From Syngnathus acus (lineage: Eukaryota; Chordata; Actinopteri; Syngnathiformes; Syngnathidae): a stretch of DNA of 64,000 nucleotides. This document shows positions 24,328 to 37,042 of the stretch, piece after piece. The notes below the pieces were generated by a model that ran no database searches, was not told the DNA's origin, and saw only the letters and a list, made by a program, of their open reading frames with translations. Made by a program: the position numbers and the translations under genes. Each line of letters starts with the position of its first letter. Position 1 is the stretch's first letter. The stretch is taken from contig NC_051096.1 of NCBI RefSeq assembly GCF_901709675.1, forward strand, positions 5,607,001 to 5,671,000. Reading direction: 5' to 3'.

Positions 24328-27057
24328 TGTGTTTATTTAAAATCTGAGTCAACTCCTGTTTGTTTTATCAACGCAGAAGAGTGCAATACATCGATTGTGA
24401 TATAAAAATATATTCAAGAGAAATTCCAGCTGGTGTGCGATGACGGAAATTTTAGGTCTAAAGTTGTTGTTGACCATGAAAGCATTTTAAGATGTCATGT
24501 TGCCACTTGCCTTATTAAATTTGCTATAAATAAGGTACCATTGAGCTACCACTGAATCAAAACAAGACATACCCAAACGTGCTGCGACTTGTAGGTGATG
24601 TTAATGAACTTCTGTCCCGGTCGAAAAATAATCGCCGATATTTTTGATGTCCAACTTGACTGCTCAGTGCCGCCGTCTGTCCGGCAGGGGCGGATCTATT
24701 TTTCTCGGACACAGGGCTGTGGACCACCCCAAAAAAAAAAAATCCTAAATTTATGTGAGGCAGTTTTTCAAAATGACAAATTTATTTATAATTGCTTGTA
24801 TATTGGTTACAGTTTTTTTTCTTGTATGCAGCCCTGAGAAGAAAAAGTTTGCACCCCCCCCCTTGTTGGACATCATCAGTGACTTAATCCTGCCCCGATG
24901 ATCATCTTTCTCATCTTTCTTGCTTTTGCATCAACCACCTGCTGAGACGTGAGTCATCAATGAGTCACTCTTCAAGTATTCTCTGTCTGGCTTTGAGAAC
25001 TTTGAGGGTCCGGTGAGAACCTTCAGCCTCGGCGCTTTAGTTACCTTTTAAATAATCTTGGGTCTAATTTCCCGAAAATACATAACTCAACATATTAACA
25101 CTGCTACTAGCAGGAAAGAGGAGCAGGAAAAGTGGGATAGGGAAACGGGGAAAACAAGCAGTCTGTCTGCAAAACAAAGAATAAGCATCTTTGTTGAGTA
25201 TGATGTGTTTTATTTGAAGATTTATATTCTTCTGACATGTTATTAGGTCATGATTGTAGACATTTTTTAGTTGAACAATGCACAATACAATCGCAGCAAA
25301 TCATTTTTTGTGCTGACAGCAAACGATTCTCTTTGATCGGGCCATGGATCGGGAATCATCGTCATTAATGCCTTGGTTCAAGTTTCTCCATGTCTGGAAT
25401 GACTGTCTTGTTTTTTTAAAACTGTCATCATCTACAGTGGCTTAAAAAAACAACAACAACCTTTGACACTCAAAAAGTCAAAAGTTCAGATATGTTTTCA
25501 AATGTTTGAACCCTTTTTTGCATTGGATGTATTCTGTACGTTAGCGTCTTTGCTACATCGGTTCTCCCGATTGGCTCTTATTTCCGTGCAGTGTGGTGAA
25601 TGTCATACAAGTTGTTCTTGGGTTAGCTTCAAACGGCGGCGCAACTAAATTCACTCCCATCACTCATCGCTAAATTGTTTGAACTGGCAGCAGGCCGCAA
25701 CCCAGTGCAAATTGGTGGAAAGCATTTAACTCTGCAGGCTGTGTGGCAGATGTATTCTAATTAGACTTACTGTGCCTGCGGCTGCTAGCAATAAATGCCT
25801 GTTACTGTTTCTGCGCATGCCAACGTTTCCAGATCCACCTGGTTCGTGATTGCAAAACAGTTGAAGACGTGCAGAGTCATCTCGGATGGAAAGTTATATA
25901 AGAGAAAAAAAATATATTTAACCAGTAAAGTACAATACAATTGATACAATATTTATTTTAAAGACCAATCCTTATGATGCAGGAGTTAAATAATAAAACC
26001 CGCTTCTAGGTTATCAGATTGACATTCTCATCATTCTATTTAAAACCCAATGACATGACCTTTACTGCATGAATCAGCTTTGGCCTAATAAAGCTTTCAG
26101 TTCTGCATCAACATCCCTCCTTGCATAATCTACTTGCAGTCCAAAGAGGTGAACGTGCACGAGCCCAGCCTGGCCCGGCCTGGCGACACAACACAATGGC
26201 AGTCCGCGTCTGAACTATTCACTTCAATGCAAACAACTCCCTTGGGAGGTTAGCTTTTGACACAAGTCATTAGTCTATTGAATAGCGTGCGAGCTAGCAT
26301 AATAGCCCATTACACAGCGAGGAATCTCCACCGCTCGGCAGGAATTCTGCAGCTCGCCAGCCAACAATAGAAAGGGAACGTCGGGGCGGGGCCTCGACTT
26401 CTGACGAGCCCGGCCAGCGCTAACTCAACACACCAAATTTTCCGTTCTCAAGCACACTCGTAAAGAGTGATATTGAGATTTTGGCTTAAATGGATCGGGG
26501 TGATCACGTGGCGGCTCTCATCACCCCGCTTGCCTGTAATCCAAGTGTCCCTACCTGTCAGGCGTGCAAAACATGACAGGAATATCCCCTCGCATATTTG
26601 AACTGAGACTGTGCTGACAGACGTGAATCTGAGACGCTTGGCTTTATTTAAAGTGACTGAGAAAGGAACGAGGAGACGGCTCTCACCTGTTGCTTATATA
26701 AACGGGGAATGTTGGGAATGCGTGGAATTGTAGACTTCGTTTTATTAAAGGGGTCAGCGTTACAATCTTTAATCCAAATTTAGCCCAGAGATGCCAGAAA
26801 TGCAAAATAAACATTCTCCATGGAGCCTATATGTATACATGAGAAGTACATTACATAACGTGTTTATACATTTGGACAAGACTCGTTGACTCCAAGCTGT
26901 TTAAAAAAAAAAAATTCAGCTTCTTGATGCAAACATTTGTGAGAGCCTTATGCCAGGAATGAGGGTGTGCATACTTATGCAACCTTTTACTTCCACACTC
27001 TACAAGATTATTTTTTTCAATACATTTGAGTTGTGCATATGTAGGTCTGTCGGGATT

Positions 27058-27086
27058 GTGTAGAGGTGTGGAGACTTTTTATATTG
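27058..27086 (-). repeat. Inverted copy of the AAAAAGTCTACACACC-type repeat end
   Basis: The reverse complement of GTGTGGAGACTTTTTATA matches the end motif at 1228 and 6776 with small differences. The flanking sequence up to about 26940 (ACTTATGCAACC) probably belongs to the same element, but its far end is not defined. Confidence 0.45.
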
Positions 27087-30000
27087 CTCAATGGAGTTGA
27101 AGGAAATCCAAAAAAACACGTTACAAAGCGTCTTGGTATTCCAGCTATTGCCTTTTGTCGCCGTTGTTACATTGTTTGGTATTATCTCATTATAAAAATA
27201 AAGTTTTGGGCTTCAGCACCTAATCAATCCAGCGTATTGTCGCACTATCAGACTAAATATTAAGACAAGCGTCCACATTTTTGTGTTCTGGGGGCGTCAT
27301 GAATCTTGCACAGTTATGCCTGGAGAGCTTTTCCGCTGTTTTTTGCTCGACTTTCTTTTGTCTGCTGTGTTTGTTTACATTGCCAGGCGGGTAGCGATGA
27401 GATGCTCTTTTTGTCGTCCATGTCTTTCATATACAAATATTGACAGGCGTGTGAAAGCCGTGGAAAATGTTATTTCATCTGTGATTCATCCCAGCGTCCT
27501 GTCAGTCATTGTTTGAAGGGATAATGTTTGCGAAGCACCTGGGCAAGCGGCGTTCTTGCGGGTGAGCCACATCCTGTGTAAAAAACAATATCCAGATATC
27601 AATTATGTAAATACACAACATCTGGTGTCAACGCATCCTTGCATGTTTGTATGTGTGGTGTTGTTGTTTTGTTAGGAAGGCTGCCAAATGATAAACTTGT
27701 TTTGGTCTCATTGTGTCAGAGCTTTTCATACGTAATCATGGTCGCCTGTGGCTCGGGCGGAACGCCACCACCATTGTTCACGTCGGGGCCTGGAACTTAA
27801 CATTCTTTACAGTTGTCAACATGGGGGGGGTGGATAAAAAAAAAAAAAATCTCGTGTAATCATCCTTTAGTCATTTTTAATGAGTAGCTGCTGCATCTGA
27901 CCTAATTACATCACATAACGGTGATATTTTGCACGATATCATTAAAAATGCAATTGTTATTTAGGCATAGACATCCACAGCTGTTTTAAAAATAAAATAA
28001 AATGGCTCAGTACTAGAGAGCACCTCAGGTCCACTGGTTCGAATAGTTGATCCAGGCGTTGACACCCTACATGCAGGGACAAGTTATGGTTCCTTTCCGA
28101 ATCAAAGACTAAAATCACAAACATCTTTTCTCACACTTATAATCATTATGAACATGAAACCGTCCAAGTTGATGAATGAAATAGTAAATGACACATCAAA
28201 AGAGACGTAGTTGACCACATGAGGTGCTTCCACTTGAATCGCTGATAAGACTACAAAAACAGTCATTTGCTGTGCTGATGGAACATTATCTCTAATTTTT
28301 TTTTTTTGGTCGCTTTGCAACACATTCCAGGCATATTTCCATTCAGACCCATTTCCTATTGACGGCGTCTGTCGCCACAAAGCCGCCCCCCCACCCCACG
28401 CAATGCTGATTAGTGTGTGGAAAATGTGAACAATGACGACTGTAGTCTGAGGTCTTGTCGCGTCATTAGAGATTCACCTCTATGTGTGGAGAGAAAATAA
28501 AACTTCCAAATTCACAATTCCCCTTTTTATTTTATTAGGCCTCGTCTCGCCGCAACGACGAGGCACTCTAAATTGGCCCCGCCAACCCAAAAAACAGTTT
28601 TCACCTAAAACCATCTTTTAGTGTGTCAAACTCAAATTGTTTACGTGTGTGTCCTCAAGGGTGAAAGTTATCCTACTAGAAACCTTGCGGGGCGGCGTGT
28701 CACAACAAGCAATGACGACCCGCACGCACACACCTAGACGCACACACAGAGGTTTACACATTATGTTATCGTCTCCGATCCCATCTTATCGGATCAGCCA
28801 GCTATTGTACTGTGCTGGAGACACGGTGTGTGTTGCAGCTCTGCTACTACTCGGCTAATGTCGCTTCGCCCTCTCGCTCGTTGCTAGGCCGTTATCTGTG
28901 GCAACACATAAGATTGGGAGCACCTGCAGCATAGTTGGGGAGATTTTTTTTCCCTAAACAAAAGTACAACTCTGTCAAAAGTTAGTGATTCATCTGACTG
29001 ATTGTCACACACGTCTACCACAAACAAGGGTCACCTTAAATTTTTCCCGTAAGCGTTAAAAGGATTTCTTACAGTTGGTAGGTTATGTAACATTGGTTTC
29101 ATGCTGTGTGCGGTTCAAGTAATTTCGAGGAGTTCTTTTTACGCCCTGTTATTTTCTCTATTTATATTTGCTTTGCAATAACGTCTGTTTGGATTTGTTG
29201 TTTGTAGTCATTATATGTGCTTGGACTGGAGGGAAAATATTTTACAACTGCTTTTAAAAAAAATGTGTACAACTATATGCATTTATTTCTACATATAACC
29301 AGCCATTTATTTTTTATAGCACTTAAAAGACTGACTGGTTATATGATTCAATGTAAATGTTAGAAAGTAGCTTGTGAAGTAAGGCCATTAGGCCCTGAGA
29401 ACTTGTGATGTCATTTTCAGTAGTCAGCAAGTAGGAAAATGTGTTTTAAAAAGTGTACATGAACATTATGAAGTTAGCAAATTAATTGTAGACAAAATAT
29501 TAGCTTTATACTGCTGAAAATGACTAAATAATATAATAATAATTTCCCTTTTAGCATTAAATAAACAAACCTTGGCAGGGCAAAATATATGATTTAGTGA
29601 ACATTTTTCTTTTAAAAATTAGTTAATATATAATTTATTGTATGGCAATTTTAAACTTAACCTAACCTGAGAGTGCCAAAAGAAACAACAACCGCGGGAT
29701 AATTCACATGAGGTCAGCAGATTCAAGATGCCAAGTGTCAGTTTTTTGTGGGTCTTATCTTCCACATATGACGTACGCGTCAAACATCTACGCACGCTGA
29801 GCTCAGCATCTGGCAGCTGCATCACGCAGAAGCTTCTACTGTACCACCTGCAAAGCCGCAGATGTTACAGTAGCGCTTGACAGGTGTGACCCCCCCAACG
29901 CTCCACTACGCTAACTCTGACACGAAGCTTCCTGCTGATATTGAAATTCGTAGAAGCTATCATCATTATCGTATAATGTTGTCGTCTCGATAGAAAAATA

Positions 30001-30927
30001 ACATAAGCATGGCGCTTGTTTGGGTGCAGTCGTTATATTAAATATTGAATGTGCACTGGCTGGTAGCAACATGATTTTCTTTGGCGGAGATATGAATTGA
30101 GACTGTTGTTACTTGTCAGCTTGTAAACACTGAGCAACATGTTCCATAATAGTAAAAATGTTTCCTTGCTTCTAGCATACACAAATTATTCACATAATCT
30201 GTTAGTTATCATTTTCATAATAAATTATGGACTGTTGATAAATAATGCTGTCTGAAAAGAGAATATTATGAAGAAGTTGAGGAGATGAACTGAGACAATT
30301 TTTCCTCAGTGGTCAGTGGATTTCATTTTTCTTTTCAGTAAAAAAAAAAAAGAAAATTCCGTCAAATTAATTCAGTTTATTGGGTTCATTATTGAACTTG
30401 ACGGCTATAATTGAACGTACTCATCATAACTTTACATTGAGCAAGAAAATGCATTTTATTGTTGGTAGCAGTTACTTATTTTGTTGAGTCGTGGCCATTA
30501 TTGTATGCATTTAAAAATGACGCCATTTTTTTTTCTTGCCTCACCCAACATCCATAACCCATAATTTGCATAAATGGAAGCTAGCTTGTTTGACTGCTAC
30601 GCCTACACTCACATCAGTATCCAAGTTTATTTTTACATTCATTCAGCCTGGAACAAAAATGGGGGTTAGGAGAGGGGAGGGGGTGAGCAGGGGCCCGTGA
30701 CCCATTTATCAAAGCATTGCTCAGTATTTACTTAGCCGAGTGCATCCTGCCCATTGCTCCTGATTGCTGGTGTGATGTCCTTACATTTTGCCGCGTAACC
30801 TTTTTTATCTGATTAGCAAAACAGCAACATGCAGTCTGCTCTATTGCTGACATCCCAGCAAATCAATGTAAATATCCCCCCGTTGTGCTCATTTGCCACA
30901 AAAGCACAGATAGAAGATTGGCTACGT

Positions 30928-30947
30928 GTGTGTGTGTGTGTGTGTGT
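30928..30947 (+). repeat. (TG)n microsatellite
   Basis: About ten perfect TG dinucleotides. Confidence 0.9.
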
Positions 30948-33900
30948 TAAAGGACACATGACTTTCCGTGCATTCCTAGTCTCGTTGACCCTTGGATCTT
31001 CCTGAGGAACTGCTGTAAGGACGACATCAACTGAATGTCAGCCTTTATAAGCGGAGGGGATAAAAACATGGCGTGATTTATCTTGGCAGCTTGTTTGTTA
31101 TTTCTAACAAGACATTAGGTGAAAATGTTCCTCTTAAGCGGAAATTTACTTCCAGAACTAAAGAGTTGCTGGAATGCAGTCGTCTTACCTAATGTGACTG
31201 AGGTGATGGAGAGAGAAAAAAAATATCGGAACACATGCAGAAGAGGGAGGTTGCCCAATTTTAAGTTCCTTAGTCGCACGTGCTGGAAGACTCGGAATCC
31301 AAAATTTCCATCTGGACATTTGGTATCTTGAATTTTTTGCCATCCTTATCCGCATTCTTCATCTGGGCCTGATGTCTGTGCCAGCCGCCTGGTGTCTCCC
31401 ATCTTTTCTTTTTTTCCGTGGCCCACATCTTAAAGTGTATATTTTTAAAGTCTAGCCTCCAGTTGGCAGAAGATGCCCGACGCTCTTAATCCTTGACCCG
31501 TCCATCACACATCCCCCGGGCCACTGAGATCAAAGTTGGACACAAAGGTCACAGGGTTCAACCCCCTGGTGGGCTGTTTAAATCCATCAAAGACGCTTCC
31601 GAAAGAACCCACAACTACTACGAAATACTTCCTCGTGTCACTTGGATTTTCTTGCGTGCAACGTGTCTCCTCGGACAATGAGATCATCCATTCAGCTTCA
31701 AATATGAGGAAACGGCTCATTGTCACGCTAATCCCAAAGCCATGAGCCCCGCACACATACGCACGTCTCAACTGCTCCATTAAGCGCCGTGCCGCAAGCG
31801 TCGACAGATAACTTCTTACTGGGGATAATCCTGAACCTCAGTGGAGGTATTAGTATCAATTTGAAATCTGAAAATCCTCACCAAAACCTCAACACGTGAG
31901 ATAAAGATCAACATCAATAATAATGATTTTTGCTTTATTTGGGAGATGACAAGTGCATTCGCGGAATTTGCATGCTCTCGCCGTTCTTACGAAAAACGAT
32001 AAATATCAACACGAAGCAGCCAACAGAGGCTAAAGAAAAATCATGTTGCAACTGGTGTCGTACGCAGGCGAGATCCGTATCACTTTTGAAAGTAGGCCAA
32101 AAGTCTACTTTGTGGCTCTGGGAAGTCGCTATGAGGAAAACAAGAGGAGGAATGAAAAGTAATGTCTTTTCCGTCACAAACGTGAGGACAGAAGTGAAGG
32201 CGTAAACAGGATGGAACTGGACCCGTGCAGCTTGTGGGGTCCGTCCAGTGCAGGAGGCACCTGGCATCATTCATTCAGCACCAAATTCTCCTTCTCATAC
32301 TTCTGTATCACTCGTCTGTGCAGGTGATGGACCTCCCAGAATTCCCAGACAAAGATGGCTGACTCATAATAAGAAAGAAAATGTGCAGCCATTCATCTTC
32401 ATCTCACAGGTTGACCATGTGGTTAATCCGTATGAATTATCGCACTGCTAACTGTGGTTTAATATTTCACAGGCGAGCTGGGAGGGCTTTGGTGGAAGCA
32501 CAGGAAAAAAAAAATGACATAACTACGATTTGCGTGCTATAGTCTCCTTCGGGAAGATTACACGTGCGGTAAGTATGCTCATATGTGAAGAATTGTAAAA
32601 CAGTAAATTCCTCTAATTAATCCTTGTGCTCAGAAATTCACACGCTAAGCACCTGACCAAAGAGATGATTGCGAAATAGTTTGCGCTTTTCCAAAAATGA
32701 AAGTATATGTGTGAGGTCTCGATAAACACGTGCTGGTCTGTGTGGAGCTAAGTTACATAATAGTTTGGTTTTCTCCACCCATGACTTGGAGGCGAGGCAA
32801 AATTCCAGGTAACTTTTAAATCCATGATTGTGTAGTCTTTAACGATTTAAAAGGAAGTCACGTGAGGAGCTGGTACGTTGAGCCTGCTCATGCGACATTT
32901 TTGACTCCCCAGATCATTGCTTGTTTAGGATCACCACTCCCATGTGTGTGTGTACGTCGCTGCTCGGTGTCAGGGCAAGACCAGAGAGGCACCACCTGGA
33001 AGTACTTCTCCACAGGTTAAAGGTCAATGCCTTTGGACCTGACTGACAACGTCTGTGGGCCCAACAAAGTGTAATCAGAGAAAAATTTGAGAAGAAAACA
33101 TAACAGCCATGTTTTTATTCAAATTTATTTACAGCCATGTTTTTATTCACATTTATTTATTCATTCTTTATTTAGATATGTTTCTTGAATTGATTTATTC
33201 TATTTAAAAAAAAAAATCCCCTTTTTTAACCAGACGTATTTCCAGGAATCCTTTCCAATTCCCTGACTTGATTCCCAAACACGCCTGATAAACTCACCAA
33301 TGTCAATGCGTCAATTCTCGAAAGAGGTCACCATGATTTTTCAACCTTCCAAGCAAAATCAAGAAGACCCAAGGATCGACGTGTCTTTAAGAACGTAAGT
33401 CCAGATTGAAGCAAGGTCAGTCAAGCAGCATGGCAGCTATTTAGTCTATTCATCCACGGCTCCTCATAACATCCAACGGGGGGCTCTCGGGCTTCACGTC
33501 TCCGCTTATCAAGGCATGCCAGACATTCTCTCCACGCGTGTTTGTGTGCGATTGAATACGGCGCACGTTGCTGTGCGTGGAAATGTTTATGCGTGCATGC
33601 TCGGACCTGAGCGCAGACGTGAGCGTAAACATGTGAATTCACCTCCTTAAAATTCCAAACACTTGTCGTGGCCACAAAAGCAAAACAACGGGATGGTTTC
33701 CTGTTTTGTTCTCGGGGGCCCTTTTGAAAGTGGAGACTCCCCCTCTTTCCAGCATCCACCTCCTTCCCTCATTCTTCAGCTTCCCAGGTAATCATTAAGT
33801 ACTTTTCCATTTTAGATTACAGCAGCTTTTGAGTCTTATCTTGTTTTCAATGAGCAACTTTTGGCAAATTCCAACAACATGCTTCCTGTTGTTCACTTTC

Positions 33901-34737
33901 CAAAGGACAAGTGGTGCTGAAACGGCTGAAGCATGAAAAAAATGATAAAAATGATCATTTTTTTCTTGTTATAATTCACTCACGTGATTGTTTCTTTTCT
34001 AAGATGATGCTGGCTTTGTCACGGTTCCCAACCACTCCCATGAACCCAAAAACAAATATGCTCGGTGAAAACGTGAGTGTTTGCTGTGTTCCATTAAAAG
34101 TTTTTTTTTTTTTTAGGAACGCCCCCAGTAAATAAACCAAGGAGACGGCATTATTGCAACAGCTGATTGTTCCCCGAGTCAAAACAACACACGCTCACGC
34201 CGCTGTGGAATGGCACTGTAATAACAAACAATTCTTATTTTTTGCCATGAGTGCTTAGACAATTGGAATTGCCAGGCAAGGAGTGCGGAAATAACAGGAA
34301 CCGTACAGTGGCCCCTGCAGCACACGAGATAAGAACACGTCTCAATGTGGAACCAAAGTTGCCTCATAAAAGTACCGGTCATGAATAAACCTAATAATAT
34401 TCGACTAATGTCAACTCACACGTAGAGTGGAGCCTCGAAGATCAACACAGGATGTTCATATTTCATGTAATTGTCTTTTTTTTTTTTTTAAAGGTCAGGT
34501 CACATACCGCGCATGCCATGATCATTTGACAGAGATTTCTCGAAGTCAGGACGAACAGCAAAATGTGTTTTGTCAGGTTGTTACGCTTCTTTTGTTCGCA
34601 CGTTATGACACTCATCGGTGGCGCTAATTGACAGCCATTTTGTCCTTTTCAGTCTTCACACTACTTTGATGTCATGGAAAATATATGACAACAACTCCTG
34701 GAATGCCGGCTCATGGTAAATCCTTTGCTGTGAACGC

Positions 34738-34738
<1 letters not shown>

Positions 34739-34779
<41 letters not shown>
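34739..34779 (+). repeat. (CA)n microsatellite
   Basis: About twenty perfect CA dinucleotides. Confidence 0.95.
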
Positions 34780-34781
<2 letters not shown>

Positions 34782-35740
34782 ACGAAAAGGACATTCGAAC
34801 GTAAAAGAAAATGTGCTCAAATGGTTTTGCAGACAATTATCGGCATGTTTGGAATAAAGGCTTGGAAAATATGAGTGACAAAAAAAAAAATTATCTCTGT
34901 CAAACGTTCATTGTGTTGTCTTATTAAAGAAGCGTCTTGTTGTTGGTAAAATGAAATTTCTCAAGCATGCTTGCGGTTTGCATCGACTTGCACTCTTAAT
35001 TGTTTTAAATACTGATAACAGCTCTTGCGCAATAGGCCGAATACTGATGAAAATCGCTGAGAAAAACACATAAAAACATATATACAACAAGATACATCTT
35101 GCAAACGCTAAAAGCAGAATTCAGATGTCAATCATCATTTTTCAGTGATTTATTTGCTGCAGTTTAAAAGAAGTTGTGTAACTAGATTACACTGCGTGTG
35201 GCCATTTCAAATTCAAATCGAAAGCTATGAAATCGAGTTTTGAATCTCTGCGACTGAATGTTACTTGAATCATTTAAATTTATATTGCAATATACACGTG
35301 ACAATGACACGCCCCCCTACGGCACAAACAGGTTTTTTAAAATCCTTAAGACCCATAAAATGACTCTGCCGTGTCATTTGAGGGAATTCAATCTCTGTGA
35401 ACTTTGATGCCCTGAGGACTTTGGTTTATGAGCCAAAGCAACATTCCCACCACACCTCACGAGAAGTTCCCCAGCAATCACAACAACAAACCTGTTCCGT
35501 GGAAGTGACTCCAACGAGTAGAATTATGTCTGAATTGATAATAAATGATGATATTTGGTTGATGATTGTGTTTATGTGCTCGGGCACTTGAAGGGTTGCT
35601 ATGGATCCAACCAAACATTGCAGTTTAGTCACCAAGAAAATAGGAGATGTTGATTTCCTGTTCCTCTTGTTCTCACTTCCTCCAAATGCTTCCTTGGATT
35701 ATGCAGCTCAGATTGCAAAATGTGTTTTGGGTGCAAATGA

Positions 35741-36237
35741 TTTCAAACTAGGGTTAGGGCTTCAAAGTAGGGTTTCATACTAGAGTTAGGGTTTCAAAGT
35801 AGGCTTTAAAGCTAGGCTTGGGGTCTCAAAGTAGGGTTTCATACGAGATTTAGGGTCTCAAAGTAGGGTTTAAAGCTAGGGGTAGGGCTTCAAAATAGGG
35901 TTTTATACTAGAGTTAGGTTTTCAAAGTAGGGTTAGGGTTTCAAAGTAGGGTTTCATACTAGAGTTAGGGTTTCAAACTAAGAATTAAAGCTAGGGTTAG
36001 GGTTTCAAAGTAGGGTTTTATACTAGAGTTAGGGTTTCAAAGTAGGGTTTAAAACTAGGGTTGGGGTTTCAAAGTAGCGCTTCATACTAGAGTTAGGGTT
36101 TCAAAGTAGGCTTTGAAGCTAAGGTTAGGGTTTCAGACATGACTTTAAAGCTAGGGTTAGGGTTTCAAACTATGGTTTCAAACTAGGGTTATGGTTTCAA
36201 AGTAGGGTTTAAAGCTAGGTTTAGGGTTTCAAAGTAG
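35741..36237 (+). repeat. Telomere-like minisatellite, TTAGGG on + strand (block 1)
   Basis: Degenerate units of 31-32 bp each contain GTTAGGGTTTCAAAGTAGGG followed by one of two endings, TTTCATACTAGA (or TTTTATACTAGA) or TTTAAAGCTAG. The two endings often alternate, so the real period is a dimer of about 62 bp. Each unit carries one TTAGGG and one GTAGGG hexamer. A second block of the same family in the same orientation lies at 40633-41160, and an inverted fragment at 36815-36860. Confidence 0.9.
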
Positions 36238-36299
36238 TATAATATATAATATGAGGTGCTCATACATTTATTTGGGTTGATAGTCATAAAGAAGCTATG

Positions 36300-36345
36300 A
36301 CTACAATGCGGCCCGCGAAAAAAATTAGTTTGACACCCCTGTACT
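36300..36345 (+). repeat. Fragment ending TTTGACACCCCTG (hAT-like end)
   Basis: The stretch GCGGCCCGCG...TTTGACACCCCTG matches a terminal sequence I know from palindromic hAT-type non-autonomous elements in vertebrates. A related end (GGCCCCCGGGCCTTGAGTTT, then CACACCTGTG) occurs near 41297-41335. The two flank the repeat block. The family is not certain. Confidence 0.45.
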
Positions 36346-36374
36346 AGGCCAAACAGAGATCTTAAATTCGGTCG

Positions 36375-36800
36375 ATTTAGTAAATTTGTACCTGAAATAT
36401 GCAAAAATACTTTGAAAGCTTCACGCCAAAGTGACCAAGCGGCAAAAACATTACCTGGTGTTCAGAAGAACTGGGTCCGAAACCTATTGTGAGTACCTTT
36501 TGTATATCAAACAGATATACATGAGTCTCGAAGTCGAGTCTCCTGCACTCAAGGCAAAAACTTTCCATAAAAAGGCAAACAGGGATCTTGCTCATTGGTC
36601 TTAGTAAATTTACCTGAAATGTATGTGAAATACACAAAAATACTTTGAAATGTTCACGCCAAAGTAGCAAAGCAGTAAAAACTTTGCCTGGTGTTCAGGA
36701 GACCAGGGTTCAAGACCCATGGTGTACAACATTTATATATGAAACAGAGATACGTGAGTCTCGAACTTGAGTCTCCTACACTCAAGGCAAAAACTTTGAG
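36375..36800 (+). repeat. Two diverged copies of a tRNA-like 230-bp repeat
   Basis: The segment with AAAAATACTTTGAAA, TTCACGCCAAAGT, CCTGGTGTTCAG and CACTCAAGGCAAAAACTTT occurs twice, offset by about 232 bp. Each copy has an A-box-like AGCAAAGCAGT or ACCAAGCGGC part. The second copy has a B-box-like GGTTCAAGACC (near 36718) after a CCTGGT...ACCAGG stem, so the unit looks derived from a tRNA, as in a SINE. The SINE reading is inference. Confidence 0.5.
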
Positions 36801-36814
36801 TTTTGAATCTCTGC

Positions 36815-36860
36815 TACTACCCTACTTTGAAACCCTAACCTTAGCATTAAACCCTAGTTT
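36815..36860 (-). repeat. Inverted fragment of the telomere-like minisatellite
   Basis: CTACTTTGAAACCCTAACC is the reverse complement of the unit core in 35741-36237. Thus the minisatellite is inverted across the roughly 0.6 kb that contains the tRNA-like repeats. Confidence 0.8.
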
Positions 36861-36865
36861 GTAAA

Positions 36866-37042
36866 GCCATTTTCAGGTGTACCTAATAAGAGGCCACTTC
36901 ATTAGGGAAAAATCACAGCCAACGCTTAATTGAAAGTGAAAAGTGCCACACCCGCCCTCACCCCCACTTTCTGATTGGCTGTTTGATCTGTGACGTCACA
37001 CGGACACTCCATTAGGTATATTTTCAAGTGAACTTAATAACA
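36866..37042 (+). repeat. Module A (left flank of the 235-bp array)
   Basis: About 165 bp beginning TTTTCAGGTGTACCTAATAA and ending near CGGACACTCCATTAGGTA. A near copy (A') lies to the right of the tandem array. The ends TTAGGTACACC and GGTGTACCTAA are inverted to each other, a pattern seen in a very common fish repeat. The middle contains a CCACACCCGCCCTCACCCCC stretch and a GTGACGTCAC palindrome. Confidence 0.75.

Larger units (their letters stand above)
24328..35740. other. Gene-free region between edn1 and the repeat block
   Basis: No coding exon is recognised in about 11.4 kb. It contains dispersed repeat pieces (a GGGGCGGATCTA-type stretch near 24685, the inverted copy near 27058), short microsatellites, and a doubled 30-bp AT-rich sequence near 33103-33165. 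Two stretches are unusually free of simple repeats: about 25720-26700, which includes a TCTAATTAGACTTA homeodomain-type core, and about 30690-30890. They could be conserved enhancers; in mammals this interval lies between EDN1 and PHACTR1. That is inference only. Confidence 0.55.
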
